Notes: generated from the letters alone by a model not told the origin. A stretch of DNA of 64,000 bases from Mesorhizobium sp. AR07 (GCF_024746815.1 NZ_CP080525.1:6132501-6196500); one strand, 5' to 3'. Positions 17,094 through 26,106 are shown, counted from the stretch's first letter. A program made the numbers and translations.

Positions 17094-17890
17094 GATGCCA
17101 GCTCCCGATCGGTGCGGCGCTTGTTGCGGTTCTCGACACTGCGGCGCACGTCTTCCTCGGCATCGTCGATCAGCACCAGCAGTGCCTTTTGCGCGCCGGC
17201 GGCATCGCGCGCGGCAATCTTTTCGGCCACTTCCCGGTGCAGCGGCAAAGAGTGGCGTTGCCCCTCCGGATTGTCGTTGGAAAGGCGAAAGCTCATCACC
17301 AGCGCGGTTTCGACCAGTGCCGCCAGCGAGCCGATCAGCTCGTTGCCGGTCATGCGCAGAATGGTCTGGTGGAACAGCAAATCAGGCTTGGCGAAGCGGT
17401 CGCCGTCATCGACAACCGCTTCCATTTCGGCGAGCGCGGCATTGATCTCGGCGATCTGCGCCGGTGTGGCGCGTTGAGCGGCAAGTGCCGCCGACATTGG
17501 CTCGATGGCCCGGCGCAACTCGAACAGCGCCCGGACATCGTCGACGCTGACACCCCTGGCGTAACGCCACGACAGCACGTCCGGGTCGAGAAAATTCCAG
17601 TCGGAGCGGGGGCGCACCCGCGTACCGGTCTTCGGCCGCGATTCGACGAGGCCCTTGCCGGCCAGCACCTTGATCGCCTCGCGCAGCACTGTGCGGCTGA
17701 CCCCCAGCATTTCGCTGGAATCGTCGGCATTGGGCAGCGCCTCGCCGGGCAGGAAATCGCCTTGCACGATGCGCAGGCCGATCTGCTCGACAACAGTCGC
17801 ATGCAGCGCGGTGGAGCCGCTGGAAACCGCCACCGCAACCCTTGATGTTCGCGCCGTGCTGAAAGATTTTCTATTCTTCATACTATTCAT
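17090..17890 (-). CDS. GntR-family regulator (FadR/FCD type) of the sugar-acid operon
   Basis: A 266-residue regulator: winged HTH near residues 30-100 (LHATVVEQIGLRIVQGDFLPGEALPN, LGVSRTVLREAIKVLAGKGLVESRPKTGTRV) and a FCD domain (FELRRAIEPMSAALAA, LLFHQTILRMTGNELI, HREVAEKIAARD). I take the ATG at 17890 (MNSMKNRK), behind a weak AAGACA; the ATG at 17881 is an alternative. TCATATGA (17887-17894) is a palindrome at the start and a possible autoregulatory site. It heads the leftward operon and diverges from the aldose 1-epimerase. Confidence 0.87.
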   Translation of the reverse strand: MNSMKNRKSFSTARTSRVAVAVSSGSTALHATVVEQIGLRIVQGDFLPGEALPNADDSSEMLGVSRTVLREAIKVLAGKGLVESRPKTGTRVRPRSDWNFLDPDVLSWRYARGVSVDDVRALFELRRAIEPMSAALAAQRATPAQIAEINAALAEMEAVVDDGDRFAKPDLLFHQTILRMTGNELIGSLAALVETALVMSFRLSNDNPEGQRHSLPLHREVAEKIAARDAAGAQKALLVLIDDAEEDVRRSVENRNKRRTDRELAS

Positions 17891-17942
17891 ATGATATGTC
17901 TTATAGATGTGGCGATTGGAGTCAAGGGATGGGGGCGTGCCG

Positions 17943-18866
17943 ATGACAAAGAATTCCGCAGCCATTGCCGAGCGGCACACAGAGCTGGTTTCGATCAGCG
18001 ACGGCATTGCGACGGTCGAGATCGCTCCGGCTGCCGGCGGCGCGGTGGCGTCGTATCGCTGGTGGCAAGACGGGTCTGTCGTCGATTGGCTACGCCCGGC
18101 CGATCTGGCGGCGATCAGCCGCCGCGATGCCGGCGCCATGGCCTGCTTCCCGCTGGTTCCCTACTCCAATCGCATAAGGGATGGCCGCTTCGCATTCGCC
18201 GGCCGGACCATCGAACTGCCGACAGGCCCCGACGATCCGCATCATGAGCATGGTCATGGCTGGCGTCGGCCATGGACTGTCGTGCGGCACGAAGCCTGCA
18301 GCATCGTCCTGCGCTATCGCCACGCCGCCGATTCCTGGCCCTGGAACTACGAGGCCGAGCAAGCGATCTCGCTTGTCGACGGCCAGCTGGGCATCGCCAT
18401 TTCGCTGCGCAACCTCTCGGACACGCCGATGCCGGCCGGCTTCGGCCTCCACCCCTATTTCCCGTCGACGCCGTGGGCGCATGTCCAGGCGCCGGTATCC
18501 GGGATGTGGGAGACCGATGCCGACATCTTGCCCACCCGCCATGTCCTGCCGCCGGCCGGTGCCGACCCGACCACTGGCTTCGACGTTTCAGAGACGGACT
18601 TCGACACGGTCTTCACCGGATGGGCGCGCCACATCAGGATCTCCTGGCCGGAGCATGGGCGGCAACTGGACATCGAGGCCGAAGCACCGCTCGATTTCCT
18701 CGTTCTCTACACGCCGCCCGGCGAGCCGTTCTTCTGCGCCGAGCCGGTCAGCAACATCACCGATGCCTTCAACCGCGTAGGCGAGGGGGGAACCGGCCGC
18801 ATCGTACTGGCGCCCGGGCAGACACGATCCGCCAGCGTCCGCTTCACGCCGTCACAGGCTGTCTGA
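17943..18866 (+). CDS. Aldose 1-epimerase family protein
   Basis: A 307-residue galactose-mutarotase-like protein. Recognisable positions: FPLVPYSNRIRDGRFAF near 65-80 with the sugar-binding NRI, HEHGHGWRRPW with the catalytic His near 101-103, PAGFGLHPYFP with the second His near 172, and a C-terminal Glu region EPVSNITDAFNR. It interconverts alpha and beta anomers of aldoses. The start at 17943 is backed by GGGGG upstream; a 36-base longer frame is less likely. Divergent from the GntR gene, it fits the sugar-oxidation operon. Confidence 0.87.
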   Translation: MTKNSAAIAERHTELVSISDGIATVEIAPAAGGAVASYRWWQDGSVVDWLRPADLAAISRRDAGAMACFPLVPYSNRIRDGRFAFAGRTIELPTGPDDPHHEHGHGWRRPWTVVRHEACSIVLRYRHAADSWPWNYEAEQAISLVDGQLGIAISLRNLSDTPMPAGFGLHPYFPSTPWAHVQAPVSGMWETDADILPTRHVLPPAGADPTTGFDVSETDFDTVFTGWARHIRISWPEHGRQLDIEAEAPLDFLVLYTPPGEPFFCAEPVSNITDAFNRVGEGGTGRIVLAPGQTRSASVRFTPSQAV

Positions 18867-18880
18867 TCGCCCACGCCGAA

Positions 18881-18899
18881 CCGGCCAAGTTATGGCCGG
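18881..18899. terminator. Short hairpin between convergent genes
   Basis: CCGGCC (18881-18886) and GGCCGG (18894-18899) flank a seven-base loop in the 34-base gap between the epimerase (plus) and the aldehyde dehydrogenase (minus). It may serve both directions. Only six base pairs and no T run. Confidence 0.35.
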
Positions 18900-18900
18900 G

Positions 18901-20346
18901 TCAGAACGGATAATGCTGGCCCGGGTCCTCGATCGTCACCCAGCGCAAATCGGTGAACTCGGCGATCGATGCCTTGCCGCCGAAGCGGCCGTAGCCCGAG
19001 CCCTTGACGCCGCCGAAGGGCATCTGTGCCTCGTCGCCGACGGTCGGGCCGTTGATATGGCAGATGCCGGCCTCGATGCGCGCGGCAATCGCCATGGCAC
19101 GCTTGATGTCGCGGCTGAACACGGCTGACGACAGGCCGTATTCGGTGTCGTTGGCGACGCGCACGGCCTCGTCCTCGCCCTTCACGCGGATCACCGGCTT
19201 GACCGGCCCGAATGACTCTTCGGCATAGACGCGCATGGCCGGCGTGACATGGTCGAGCAACGTTGCTTCCACCACGGTGCCGGCGCGCTTGCCGCCCGCC
19301 ACCAGTCTGGCGCCCTTGGCGACGGCATCAGTGATGAGTTCCTCCATCTTGTCGGCGGCCTGACTGCTGATCAGTGAGCCCAGCACGACATGGCCGCGCG
19401 GATCGCCGGCCGGCAGTTGCGACGCGCGAGCCGCGAGTTTCGCCACGAATTCATCGGCGACCTTCTCGTCGACGATCAGCCGCTCGGTCGACATGCAGAT
19501 CTGGCCCTGATGCATGAAGGCGCCGAAGGTGGCGGCGTTGACCGCCGCGTCGATGTCGGCATCGTCCAGCACCAGCAACGGCGCCTTGCCGCCGAGTTCG
19601 AGCAGCGCCGGCTTCAGGTGCCGTCCGGCGAGTTCGGCGATGATCCGGCCGACCTTGGTCGATCCGGTGAAGTTGACGCGCCTGACCGCAGGATGTGCGA
19701 CCAGCGCCTCGACAATCCCGGCGGCATCCTTGGGATCGTTGGTGACGACATTGATGACGCCTTTCGGCAGGCCGGCCTCGACCAGCACCTGGCCGATCAG
19801 CCGGTGCGTACCGGGACACATTTCGGATGCTTTCAGCACCACCGTGTTGCCGCAGGCGATCGGCATGGCGATGGCGCGGGTGCCGAGAATGACCGGCGCA
19901 TTCCACGGCGCGATACCGAGGCACACACCGGCAGGCTGGCGGATAGCCATGGCCAGCGTGCCGGGCTTGTCGGACGGGATGATCTCGCCCGAGATCTGCG
20001 TCGTCATCGCCGCCGCTTCGCGCAGCATGTTGGCCGCCAGCATGACGTTGAAGCCGGCCCAGGGGCCGGTGGCGCCGGTCTCTTCCATCATCAGCCGGGT
20101 GAACTCACCGACCTTCGAGGCCATCACGTCAGCCGCCTTGCTCAGCAAGGCGCGGCGCTCGCCCGGCCCTGTCTTCGACCAGGCCGGGAAGGCGGCCTGC
20201 GCGGCTTCGACCGCGGCATTGGCATCGGCAACGCTCGCTGCTGCCGCGCGCGTTGCCAGCCTGCCGGTGAACGGATCCATGCGCTCGTAGGACGCCGCAC
20301 CCGAGGCAGCCCGTTCGCCGCCGTCGATCAGAAGTCCGATATCCAT
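18901..20346 (-). CDS. Aldehyde dehydrogenase (vanillin/benzaldehyde type)
   Basis: A 481-residue NAD(P)-dependent ALDH: PWN with Asn149, FTGST at 226-230, the general base Glu250 in ELGGKAP, and the nucleophile Cys284 in GQICMSTERL. ETGATGPWAGFNVMLAANMLREAA resembles vanillin and salicylaldehyde dehydrogenases. It follows a coniferyl-alcohol-dehydrogenase-like SDR and a PcaQ-linked Liv operon, so oxidation of an aromatic aldehyde to the acid is the likely job. I start at 20346 (MDIGLLIDGG); the longer frame reads into the repeat at 20375-20423. That repeat separates it from the SDR gene. Confidence 0.87.
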   Translation of the reverse strand: MDIGLLIDGGERAASGAASYERMDPFTGRLATRAAAASVADANAAVEAAQAAFPAWSKTGPGERRALLSKAADVMASKVGEFTRLMMEETGATGPWAGFNVMLAANMLREAAAMTTQISGEIIPSDKPGTLAMAIRQPAGVCLGIAPWNAPVILGTRAIAMPIACGNTVVLKASEMCPGTHRLIGQVLVEAGLPKGVINVVTNDPKDAAGIVEALVAHPAVRRVNFTGSTKVGRIIAELAGRHLKPALLELGGKAPLLVLDDADIDAAVNAATFGAFMHQGQICMSTERLIVDEKVADEFVAKLAARASQLPAGDPRGHVVLGSLISSQAADKMEELITDAVAKGARLVAGGKRAGTVVEATLLDHVTPAMRVYAEESFGPVKPVIRVKGEDEAVRVANDTEYGLSSAVFSRDIKRAMAIAARIEAGICHINGPTVGDEAQMPFGGVKGSGYGRFGGKASIAEFTDLRWVTIEDPGQHYPF

Positions 20347-20374
20347 GACTGTCTCCCTCGCTCTATCCTTGTTT

Positions 20375-20423
20375 GACCATGATCTTTTCCGAAAACCGCT
20401 TCCCACTTTTCGGGATCATGGTC
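20375..20423. repeat. 49-base palindromic repeat (shared-core family)
   Basis: Arms GACCATGATC (20375-20384) and GATCATGGTC (20414-20423) are perfect reverse complements. Read on the minus strand, the interior contains AAAAGTGGGAAGCGGTTTTC, the same core as at 6640-6748 and 29688-29731. It sits between the SDR and ALDH genes, and its last base is the last base of the SDR stop codon complement (20423-20425). Confidence 0.88.
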
Positions 20424-21208
20424 TAGAAACCCAGCGCTTCGGCATTGATCGATGCTTCGAGGCCACCGTCGACCGGCACGTTGGCGCCGTTGACCCAGCG
20501 TGCGCCGTCCGAGCACAGGAACAGCACCACCGGCGCGATGTCGCCGGAGGTGCCGGCGCGCCCGACCCTGGCAATGTCGCTGTCGACGCGGGCGTCGCCA
20601 AGCACGCTGCGGAACTGTTTCAGGATCGGTGTCTCGACCGGGCCGGGGCTCACCGCATTGACGCGGATGCCGCGGCTCTTGAACAGGTCCTGGTGCGCCG
20701 CACGGAAGGTCCACAACAGCAGCAGCTCCTTGGAGACGGGATAGCCTTCCTCGTTCCTGACCGCGTGATCGGCGACCACCTTGGCGACATCGGGAAAGCC
20801 CTCGATGCCGACCATCGAGGCGGCGCGGTTGAGATTGGCGCGCCAGCCATAGCCGGCGATCGAGGCGACGTTGACGATGGCGCCGCCTTCGCGAAGTCTT
20901 GGCGCGAGACCTTCCGAAAGCGCTCTGAGCCCGAAGAAGTTGACGGCCAGCGTCGACACCGCGCCGGTGTTGCCGGAAAGGCCGGCGACGTTGCAGAGCG
21001 CGTCGATGCGCTGCGGCAGACGCGCGATGAGATCATCGACGCCGGCCTTGGTCGAGATGTCGGCCTTGACGAAACTGCCAGCCGGGCTAGCCGGCTCGCG
21101 CACGTCGACGCCGATCACATCGGCGCCGAGCTGGCCGGCGAGTTCCGCCGTACGGGCACCGATGCCGGAGGCGACACCGGTGATGAGGATGGTCTTGCCG
21201 AAGAGCAT
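20423..21208 (-). CDS. SDR-family protein, coniferyl-alcohol dehydrogenase-like
   Basis: A 261-residue SDR starting MLFGKTILITGVASGIG (nucleotide motif near 11-17). Catalytic candidates are Ser in VNVASIAGYGW and Tyr/Lys in YPVSKE near 155-159; the long insert RANLNRAASMVGIEGFPDV before the Tyr and the KSRGIRVNAVSPGPVETPIL segment match the coniferyl-alcohol / 3-alpha-hydroxysteroid dehydrogenase group. Probably oxidises an aromatic alcohol to the aldehyde for the following ALDH. It begins three bases after the LivM stop, so it is in the transporter operon. Its TAG stop overlaps the palindromic repeat. Confidence 0.82.
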   Translation of the reverse strand: MLFGKTILITGVASGIGARTAELAGQLGADVIGVDVREPASPAGSFVKADISTKAGVDDLIARLPQRIDALCNVAGLSGNTGAVSTLAVNFFGLRALSEGLAPRLREGGAIVNVASIAGYGWRANLNRAASMVGIEGFPDVAKVVADHAVRNEEGYPVSKELLLLWTFRAAHQDLFKSRGIRVNAVSPGPVETPILKQFRSVLGDARVDSDIARVGRAGTSGDIAPVVLFLCSDGARWVNGANVPVDGGLEASINAEALGF

Positions 21209-21210
21209 GG

Positions 21211-22269
21211 TCACGCCTTTTCCTGGTGCATCGTTGTTTTTTGTGGCGAAGGCGTCGCGTCGCCATCGGCGGCCGCGAGCCTGACGCGGTAACCGACCGG
21301 CAGCAGGCGCAGGCCAAAACGCTCCTCGATCGTCCCCCACAGGCCGCGCGGCAGGAAGAGTGAGAACAGTACGGCGGTGGCGCCGAGCCCGACCAGATAC
21401 CAAACGCCGGTGCCGCCAAACCAGGTCTCGATGAGGAAGAACACCAGCGCGCCGAGAATGGCGCCCTCGAAAGTGCCGATGCCGCCGACCAGCACCATGA
21501 AGATCATGTAGGCGGTCCATTGCACGTTGAAGTAGGTTTTCGGCTGGAAGGTGATGGAAGTCGCCAGCCACAGCGCGCCGGCAATGCCGATGCCGAAGGC
21601 GGCAAGCACGAACAGCAGCCGCTTGGTGCCGATGACGCGCACGCCGACCGACGCGGCGGCGTCCTCATTGTCCCGGATCGCCCGGATCGCGGCACCCGTG
21701 CTGCCGCGCAGCAGGCCAAACAGAATGGCAAGCAGCGCGGTCATCGAGGCCAGCGCCAGCCAGTAGATCGTCGCCCGCCTTGTGCCGGCATCATAGACAT
21801 TGAGCGAGATCAGCGACGTGCCGGTTTCGCCCTGCACCAGCCGGTCGAGATTGACCAGGAGATGCGTCAGTGCCGCGATCACCCACATGCCGATGGCGAA
21901 CTCGCCATTCTTCAGCCGCAGCATGAACAGCGAGAGCGGCAGCGAAACCACGCCGACGAGAATTCCCGACGCAAACAGCGCCAGGAACGGGTTGAGGCCG
22001 GCATCGGCCAGCCGGATGGCGAAATAGGCGCCGAGCCCAAAGAACACCTGCTGGCCGACCGAGACCAGGCCGCCGAACCCGGCCAGCGCGTTCCACATCG
22101 CCGCCAGGATCACATAGATGAACAGCGCGGTCATGCGGTCGACCGCGCCGGCCGACAGGAACTGCGGTGCAATCGCCAGCAACGCGATGATGACGGCGAC
22201 CGCAACCGCTGCGACGCGCGACGTCGCGGTGCCGCGCTCGATGACAGGCATGGTGGCGGACGCGCTCAT
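21211..22269 (-). CDS. Liv-type ABC permease (LivM), probable protocatechuate/aromatic uptake
   Basis: A 352-residue permease with about ten membrane segments; LivM marks are FGGLVSVGQQVFFGLGAY near 68, AIRAIRDNEDAAASVGV near 195, and GGIGTFEGAILGALVFFLIE near 265. The start at 22269 overlaps livH by four bases. The operon begins with a promoter carrying a PcaQ-type box (26046-26061). In Sinorhizobium meliloti a PcaQ-regulated Liv-type system transports protocatechuate, which makes the same cargo likely here. Confidence 0.92.
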   Translation of the reverse strand: MSASATMPVIERGTATSRVAAVAVAVIIALLAIAPQFLSAGAVDRMTALFIYVILAAMWNALAGFGGLVSVGQQVFFGLGAYFAIRLADAGLNPFLALFASGILVGVVSLPLSLFMLRLKNGEFAIGMWVIAALTHLLVNLDRLVQGETGTSLISLNVYDAGTRRATIYWLALASMTALLAILFGLLRGSTGAAIRAIRDNEDAAASVGVRVIGTKRLLFVLAAFGIGIAGALWLATSITFQPKTYFNVQWTAYMIFMVLVGGIGTFEGAILGALVFFLIETWFGGTGVWYLVGLGATAVLFSLFLPRGLWGTIEERFGLRLLPVGYRVRLAAADGDATPSPQKTTMHQEKA

Positions 22270-23162
22270 GACGTCTTGCCCGATGGCAGGCGCAACAGGC
22301 CGCGCAGGCCAAGGCCGGACGCGGACAACCGCACGAACAGCACGATGAGGAAGACAGCGTGGCCGCCGATCAGAAAACCTTGCGGATGCACTTGCGCGCC
22401 GAGCGTCTGGGCGAGCGCCAGCACGATGCCGCCGATCAGCGTTCCCCACAGCGAACCGGCGCCGCCGATGACGGCCGCCTCGAAAGCGAACAGCAATTGC
22501 GGTGCGCCGGCATAGGGATCGAATGTGGCGCGCATACCCAGGAACGCGCCGGCAAGACCAACCGTGACCATGGCGATGGCGGCGGCAATCGCATTGGCGC
22601 GGCGCGCATCGACCCCGACCAGGCCGGCGGTATCGGGGTCCTCGGAAGTCGCGCGGATCGAGCGGCCAAGCCGGGTGCGGGTGAGGAACAGCTGCAGCCC
22701 GCCAAGCAGGACGACGGCTGTGGCGAACATGATCACGGCGAGCTTGCCGACATAGATGCTGCCCGGCCATTCCCAGGAATCATAGGACAGGCTGCCGATA
22801 TAGGGCGCCAGTGAACGCGTGTCGGCGCCGAACTGCTCGAACAGCATGTTATCGATGACGATGGCCAGGCCGAACGTCGTCAGGATCGGCAGCAGCGCAC
22901 CGCCGCGCGCGCTGCGTTCGAGCAGGAAGCGCTGCAGCGCCCAGCCGATCGCCGCCATCAATGGCAGGACGATGAGCATGCCGACAAAGGGCGAGACGTG
23001 GAACCGCGAGGCGAGCAGCCACAGCGCATAGGCGGCGAACACGGCAAGGCTGCCATGGGCGAGGTTGATGATGCGCATCACCGAAAACATGAACGACAGG
23101 CCGCAGGCGATCAGCGCATAATAACCGCCAAGAAGGACGCCCTGGATGATCTGGTTGCTCAT
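22266..23162 (-). CDS. Liv-type ABC permease (LivH), probable protocatechuate/aromatic uptake
   Basis: A 298-residue permease: MSNQIIQGVLLGGYYALIACG start, MRIINLAHGSLAVFAAY near 29-45, GRSIRATSEDPDTAGLVGVD near 167, GGAGSLWGTLIGGIVLALAQ near 235. Four-base overlaps with livF upstream and livM downstream show tight coupling. Confidence 0.92.
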   Translation of the reverse strand: MSNQIIQGVLLGGYYALIACGLSFMFSVMRIINLAHGSLAVFAAYALWLLASRFHVSPFVGMLIVLPLMAAIGWALQRFLLERSARGGALLPILTTFGLAIVIDNMLFEQFGADTRSLAPYIGSLSYDSWEWPGSIYVGKLAVIMFATAVVLLGGLQLFLTRTRLGRSIRATSEDPDTAGLVGVDARRANAIAAAIAMVTVGLAGAFLGMRATFDPYAGAPQLLFAFEAAVIGGAGSLWGTLIGGIVLALAQTLGAQVHPQGFLIGGHAVFLIVLFVRLSASGLGLRGLLRLPSGKTS

Positions 23163-23887
23163 GCGGGAACGCTCCCGGTGCTTTTTCGGTGCAGGCCGAA
23201 ATAGGCCTTCGTCACCTCGTCGCGCGAAACCTCCTTGCTCGCCCCCTCAAGCGCGACACGCCCTTCGAGCAGGCAGATGACCCTGTCGGATACCGCGAGC
23301 GCCCGGTTGAGGTCCTGTTCGACCAGAATGATCGTCGTGCCCGAAGCGATCAGCCCTTGCAGCGCGGCGTAGACGCGGTCGACGATCAGCGGCGACAGGC
23401 CGAGCGAAACCTCGTCGAGCAGCAGCAGCTCGGGGTTGCTCATCAAGGCACGGCCGATCGCCGTCGCCTGCTGCTCGCCGCCCGAGAGATGGCCCGTCCT
23501 GGCATGGCGGCGCGGCTTCAAATTGGGGAACATCTCCAGCACCCTGTCGACGCTCCAGTCGCCCGGCCGGCCGGCGGTCTTGCCGAGCAGAAGGTTCTCC
23601 TCGACCGTCATCTGCACGAACAGTTTGCGTCCCTCCGGCACCAGCGCCACACCCATGCCGACGCGTCTGTGCGACGCAACATTGGCGAGATCGGCGCCGT
23701 CCAGCAGCACGCGGCCGGCCGCCGGCTGATGTGCGCCGGCGATCGCCCGGAGCAGCGTCGTCTTGCCGGCGCCATTGGCGCCGACCAGCGCCAGCGTCTC
23801 GCCGCGTTCGATGGTGAAGCTCACGCCGCGCACCGCTTGCAACAGGCCGTGCCGGACAACCAGGTTCTCGACCGACAGCAGGCTCAT
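23159..23887 (-). CDS. ABC transporter ATPase (LivF)
   Basis: A 242-residue ATPase: Walker A GANGAGKT at 36-43, signature LSGGE at 134-138, Walker B LLLLDE at 154-159 followed by VSLGLSP (Val in place of the common Pro). LVEQDLNRAL marks the switch region. C-terminal KAYFGLHRK is LivF-like. ATGA overlaps on both sides. Confidence 0.92.
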   Translation of the reverse strand: MSLLSVENLVVRHGLLQAVRGVSFTIERGETLALVGANGAGKTTLLRAIAGAHQPAAGRVLLDGADLANVASHRRVGMGVALVPEGRKLFVQMTVEENLLLGKTAGRPGDWSVDRVLEMFPNLKPRRHARTGHLSGGEQQATAIGRALMSNPELLLLDEVSLGLSPLIVDRVYAALQGLIASGTTIILVEQDLNRALAVSDRVICLLEGRVALEGASKEVSRDEVTKAYFGLHRKSTGSVPA

Positions 23888-24624
23888 TTAGGGCCTCCGC
23901 CGAGATAGGCGCGCACGACCTCGGGGTCGGCCATCACCGCTTGCGGATCGCCGTCGGCGATGATCCTGCCGGCGTCCATGCAGATCAGCCGCTCGGCCAC
24001 CTGTAGCAGGATATGCACGATGTGCTCGATCCAGACGATGCCGATCTTGCGCCGGCGCAATTCCTTGATCGTGTCGACAAGTTCGCCGGCTTCGCCATCG
24101 GTCAATCCACCGCCGATCTCGTCCAGCAGAAGCAGCGTCGGTCTTGCCGCCAGCGCCCGAGCCAGCTCCAGCCGCTTGCGGTCAAGCAGCCCGAGCGTTT
24201 CGGCGCGCCGGTTGGCGACATCAAGCATGCCGCACAGTTTCAGCGAACCGAGCGCCTCCTCATAGGCCTCGTCGCGGCCGAGGCCGGCGCCATGCGACGC
24301 GGCGACGAAGACATTCTCGAAGGTGGTCATGCCGCTGAACGGTTTTGGCACCTGATGCGTGCGCACCAGGCCGAGCCGGCAGCGCTGCGTCGCCGACAGC
24401 GGCGTCACATCGCCGCCCTTGAAGCTGACCGTGCCCGAGCTTGGTGGAAAAGCCCCGGCGAGCACACTGAGCAGCGTGGTTTTGCCGGCGCCGTTCGGGC
24501 CGACAATGCCGACCGCCTCGTCCGCGGCCATGGCGAAGTCGACGGCATCCAGCACCACAAGCGCGCCGAAGCGCTTGTGGATGCCGGCTGCGGCGAGGAT
24601 CGCCTGTTGTCGCGGATGGGTCAC
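23884..24624 (-). CDS. ABC transporter ATPase (LivG) with a degenerate signature
   Basis: A 246-residue ATPase: Walker A GPNGAGKT at 42-49 and Walker B LLLLDEIGGGLTDGE near 164-178. The usual LSGGQ is replaced by LGLLDRKRLELARAL near 144, a variant known in a subset of LivG-type proteins. WIEHIVHIL holds the H-loop His. It follows the binding-protein gene by 24 bases. Confidence 0.9.
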   Translation of the reverse strand: MTHPRQQAILAAAGIHKRFGALVVLDAVDFAMAADEAVGIVGPNGAGKTTLLSVLAGAFPPSSGTVSFKGGDVTPLSATQRCRLGLVRTHQVPKPFSGMTTFENVFVAASHGAGLGRDEAYEEALGSLKLCGMLDVANRRAETLGLLDRKRLELARALAARPTLLLLDEIGGGLTDGEAGELVDTIKELRRRKIGIVWIEHIVHILLQVAERLICMDAGRIIADGDPQAVMADPEVVRAYLGGGPK

Positions 24625-24648
24625 CAGGCGATCCCCGTCAGCGGTCCA

Positions 24649-25965
24649 TCAGCCGTTGTAAGGCAGAAGCTTGGCTTCGACAGGAACCTTCCGGTCGGTG
24701 GCGTTCTCCGTCACGACATAGTCAAGCGGGAACTTGGCTCCTTCCTTGGCGGCCACCCACTGCGTGCCGATGATCGGTCCGGGCGAGACATTGGCCACCG
24801 GGCCGCTGGTGAAATCGACCTTGCCGATCATGGTCTCGGTCTTGAGCTGGCTCAGCGCCTTGGCCACCGCTGCCTTGTCCTTGGCGTCGGTGCTTGCCTT
24901 CAGCGCCTCGAAGCCGGCGTCGAGCAACGACATCGAGGCGCCGAGCTGCTGCGTCCACTGCTTGCCGCTGGCCGCCTCGTAGCCGTCGGCCAGCTCGGTT
25001 CCCGAAACGCCGGTCAGCGGCGATTTGTACGGGAAAGCCTTGTGCCAGTAGGCGGCGCTTGAAATCTTCATGCCAAGATCGCCGAGCGCCTCGATGTCAG
25101 ACGGGAACAGCCCGGTCTTGGCGACCTGGCAGATCTTGATCTGCTTGATCAGGCCCTGCTGTGCCGCCTGGCGCCAGAACGCCGCGAAATCCGGCGGGAT
25201 CGGGAACGAGTTGAAGATCTCGACGCCTTCCTGCTTGAACAGCGCGATCTGCGAGGAGTAGTCGGTGGTGCCGGTCTCATAGGCACCGGGATCGACAATG
25301 GTGAACCCTTGCTTGGCAAGCAGCGGTGCCAGATTAGCGCGGATGGCGTTGCCGTCGGCATCGTTCGGATACATGACGCCGACCTTCTTGTTGGTCTCGA
25401 TCAGGTTCCATTGCGAGATGTAGGTCTTGAAGAACTCGCCGACGCCGAAGCCGAAATGATAGGTCCATTTGAACGGCGAGGGCGCGCCGGGCTTGGCGCC
25501 ACGGCCGAAATACCAGGCTTCCCACGGCATGACTGTCGACAGGCACGGCACGCCGGCGGCCTCGCAGGCGTCGGCGACCGGATTGATCACTTCGGGCGTC
25601 GACACCGCCAGCATCAGGTCGATGGCCTGGTTGTTGATCAGGTCCTTGGCCAACTGGCCGGCGCGCGACGGATCGGACTGCGTGTCCTGGTCGAGGATCT
25701 CGACACTGTATTTCTTGCCGCCGATGTCGAGCCCCCCGGCCAGCGCCTTGCGGGCCAGGTCGAGCACGTAGCCGTCGGTCTGGCCGAAGCCGGCGAGCGG
25801 CCCGGTGCGCGGGCTGACGAAGCCGACCTTGAGCGTGCCGCCGGCTTGAGCAAAGGCGCCGCGGCCGCCAAGCGCAAGCGCCGCGCCGCCGGCGATCGAG
25901 GTCGCAATGAACTGGCGTCGCGAAATACCGTGAGTGATGGATTTGTTGCCGATGGCGTGGGTCAT
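24649..25965 (-). CDS. ABC transporter substrate-binding protein, Tat-exported, probable aromatic-acid receptor
   Basis: A 438-residue periplasmic receptor with a twin-arginine signal: SRRQF at residues 15-19, a hydrophobic stretch, and cleavage likely after AFA at 39. The mature part begins GGTLKVGFVSPRTGPLAGFGQTD, the HAAT type I pattern; TPEVINPVADACEAAGVPC and KKVGVMYPNDADGNAIR follow. First gene of the operon with LivG, LivF, LivH, LivM, SDR and ALDH. The PcaQ-type promoter block upstream suggests protocatechuate or a related acid as ligand. Confidence 0.9.
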   Translation of the reverse strand: MTHAIGNKSITHGISRRQFIATSIAGGAALALGGRGAFAQAGGTLKVGFVSPRTGPLAGFGQTDGYVLDLARKALAGGLDIGGKKYSVEILDQDTQSDPSRAGQLAKDLINNQAIDLMLAVSTPEVINPVADACEAAGVPCLSTVMPWEAWYFGRGAKPGAPSPFKWTYHFGFGVGEFFKTYISQWNLIETNKKVGVMYPNDADGNAIRANLAPLLAKQGFTIVDPGAYETGTTDYSSQIALFKQEGVEIFNSFPIPPDFAAFWRQAAQQGLIKQIKICQVAKTGLFPSDIEALGDLGMKISSAAYWHKAFPYKSPLTGVSGTELADGYEAASGKQWTQQLGASMSLLDAGFEALKASTDAKDKAAVAKALSQLKTETMIGKVDFTSGPVANVSPGPIIGTQWVAAKEGAKFPLDYVVTENATDRKVPVEAKLLPYNG

Positions 25966-26010
25966 TTGTTCCTCCCTCTATGGCTCCTCATCACCACAGT
26001 GCACCAGCGG

Positions 26011-26061
26011 TTTGGTTTGGTAAAATGATATTTTGTGGGGTTTCATTAACCTATGGGTTAG
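26011..26061 (-). promoter_or_regulatory. PcaQ-type promoter of the aromatic transporter operon
   Basis: On the minus strand 26061-26046 reads CTAACC-CATA-GGTTAA, one base from the Sinorhizobium meliloti PcaQ site ATAACC-N4-GGTTAA. The 51-base block 26061 to 26011 matches the block upstream of pcaD (27032-27082) at 43 of 51 positions, including an identical 17-base run CAAAATATCATTTTACC. Binding is inferred; the match is seen. Confidence 0.75.
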
Positions 26062-26106
26062 CAAAATTGGCCCGAGACAACACCCGGCTCGAACGGGTCC
26101 GACGCG

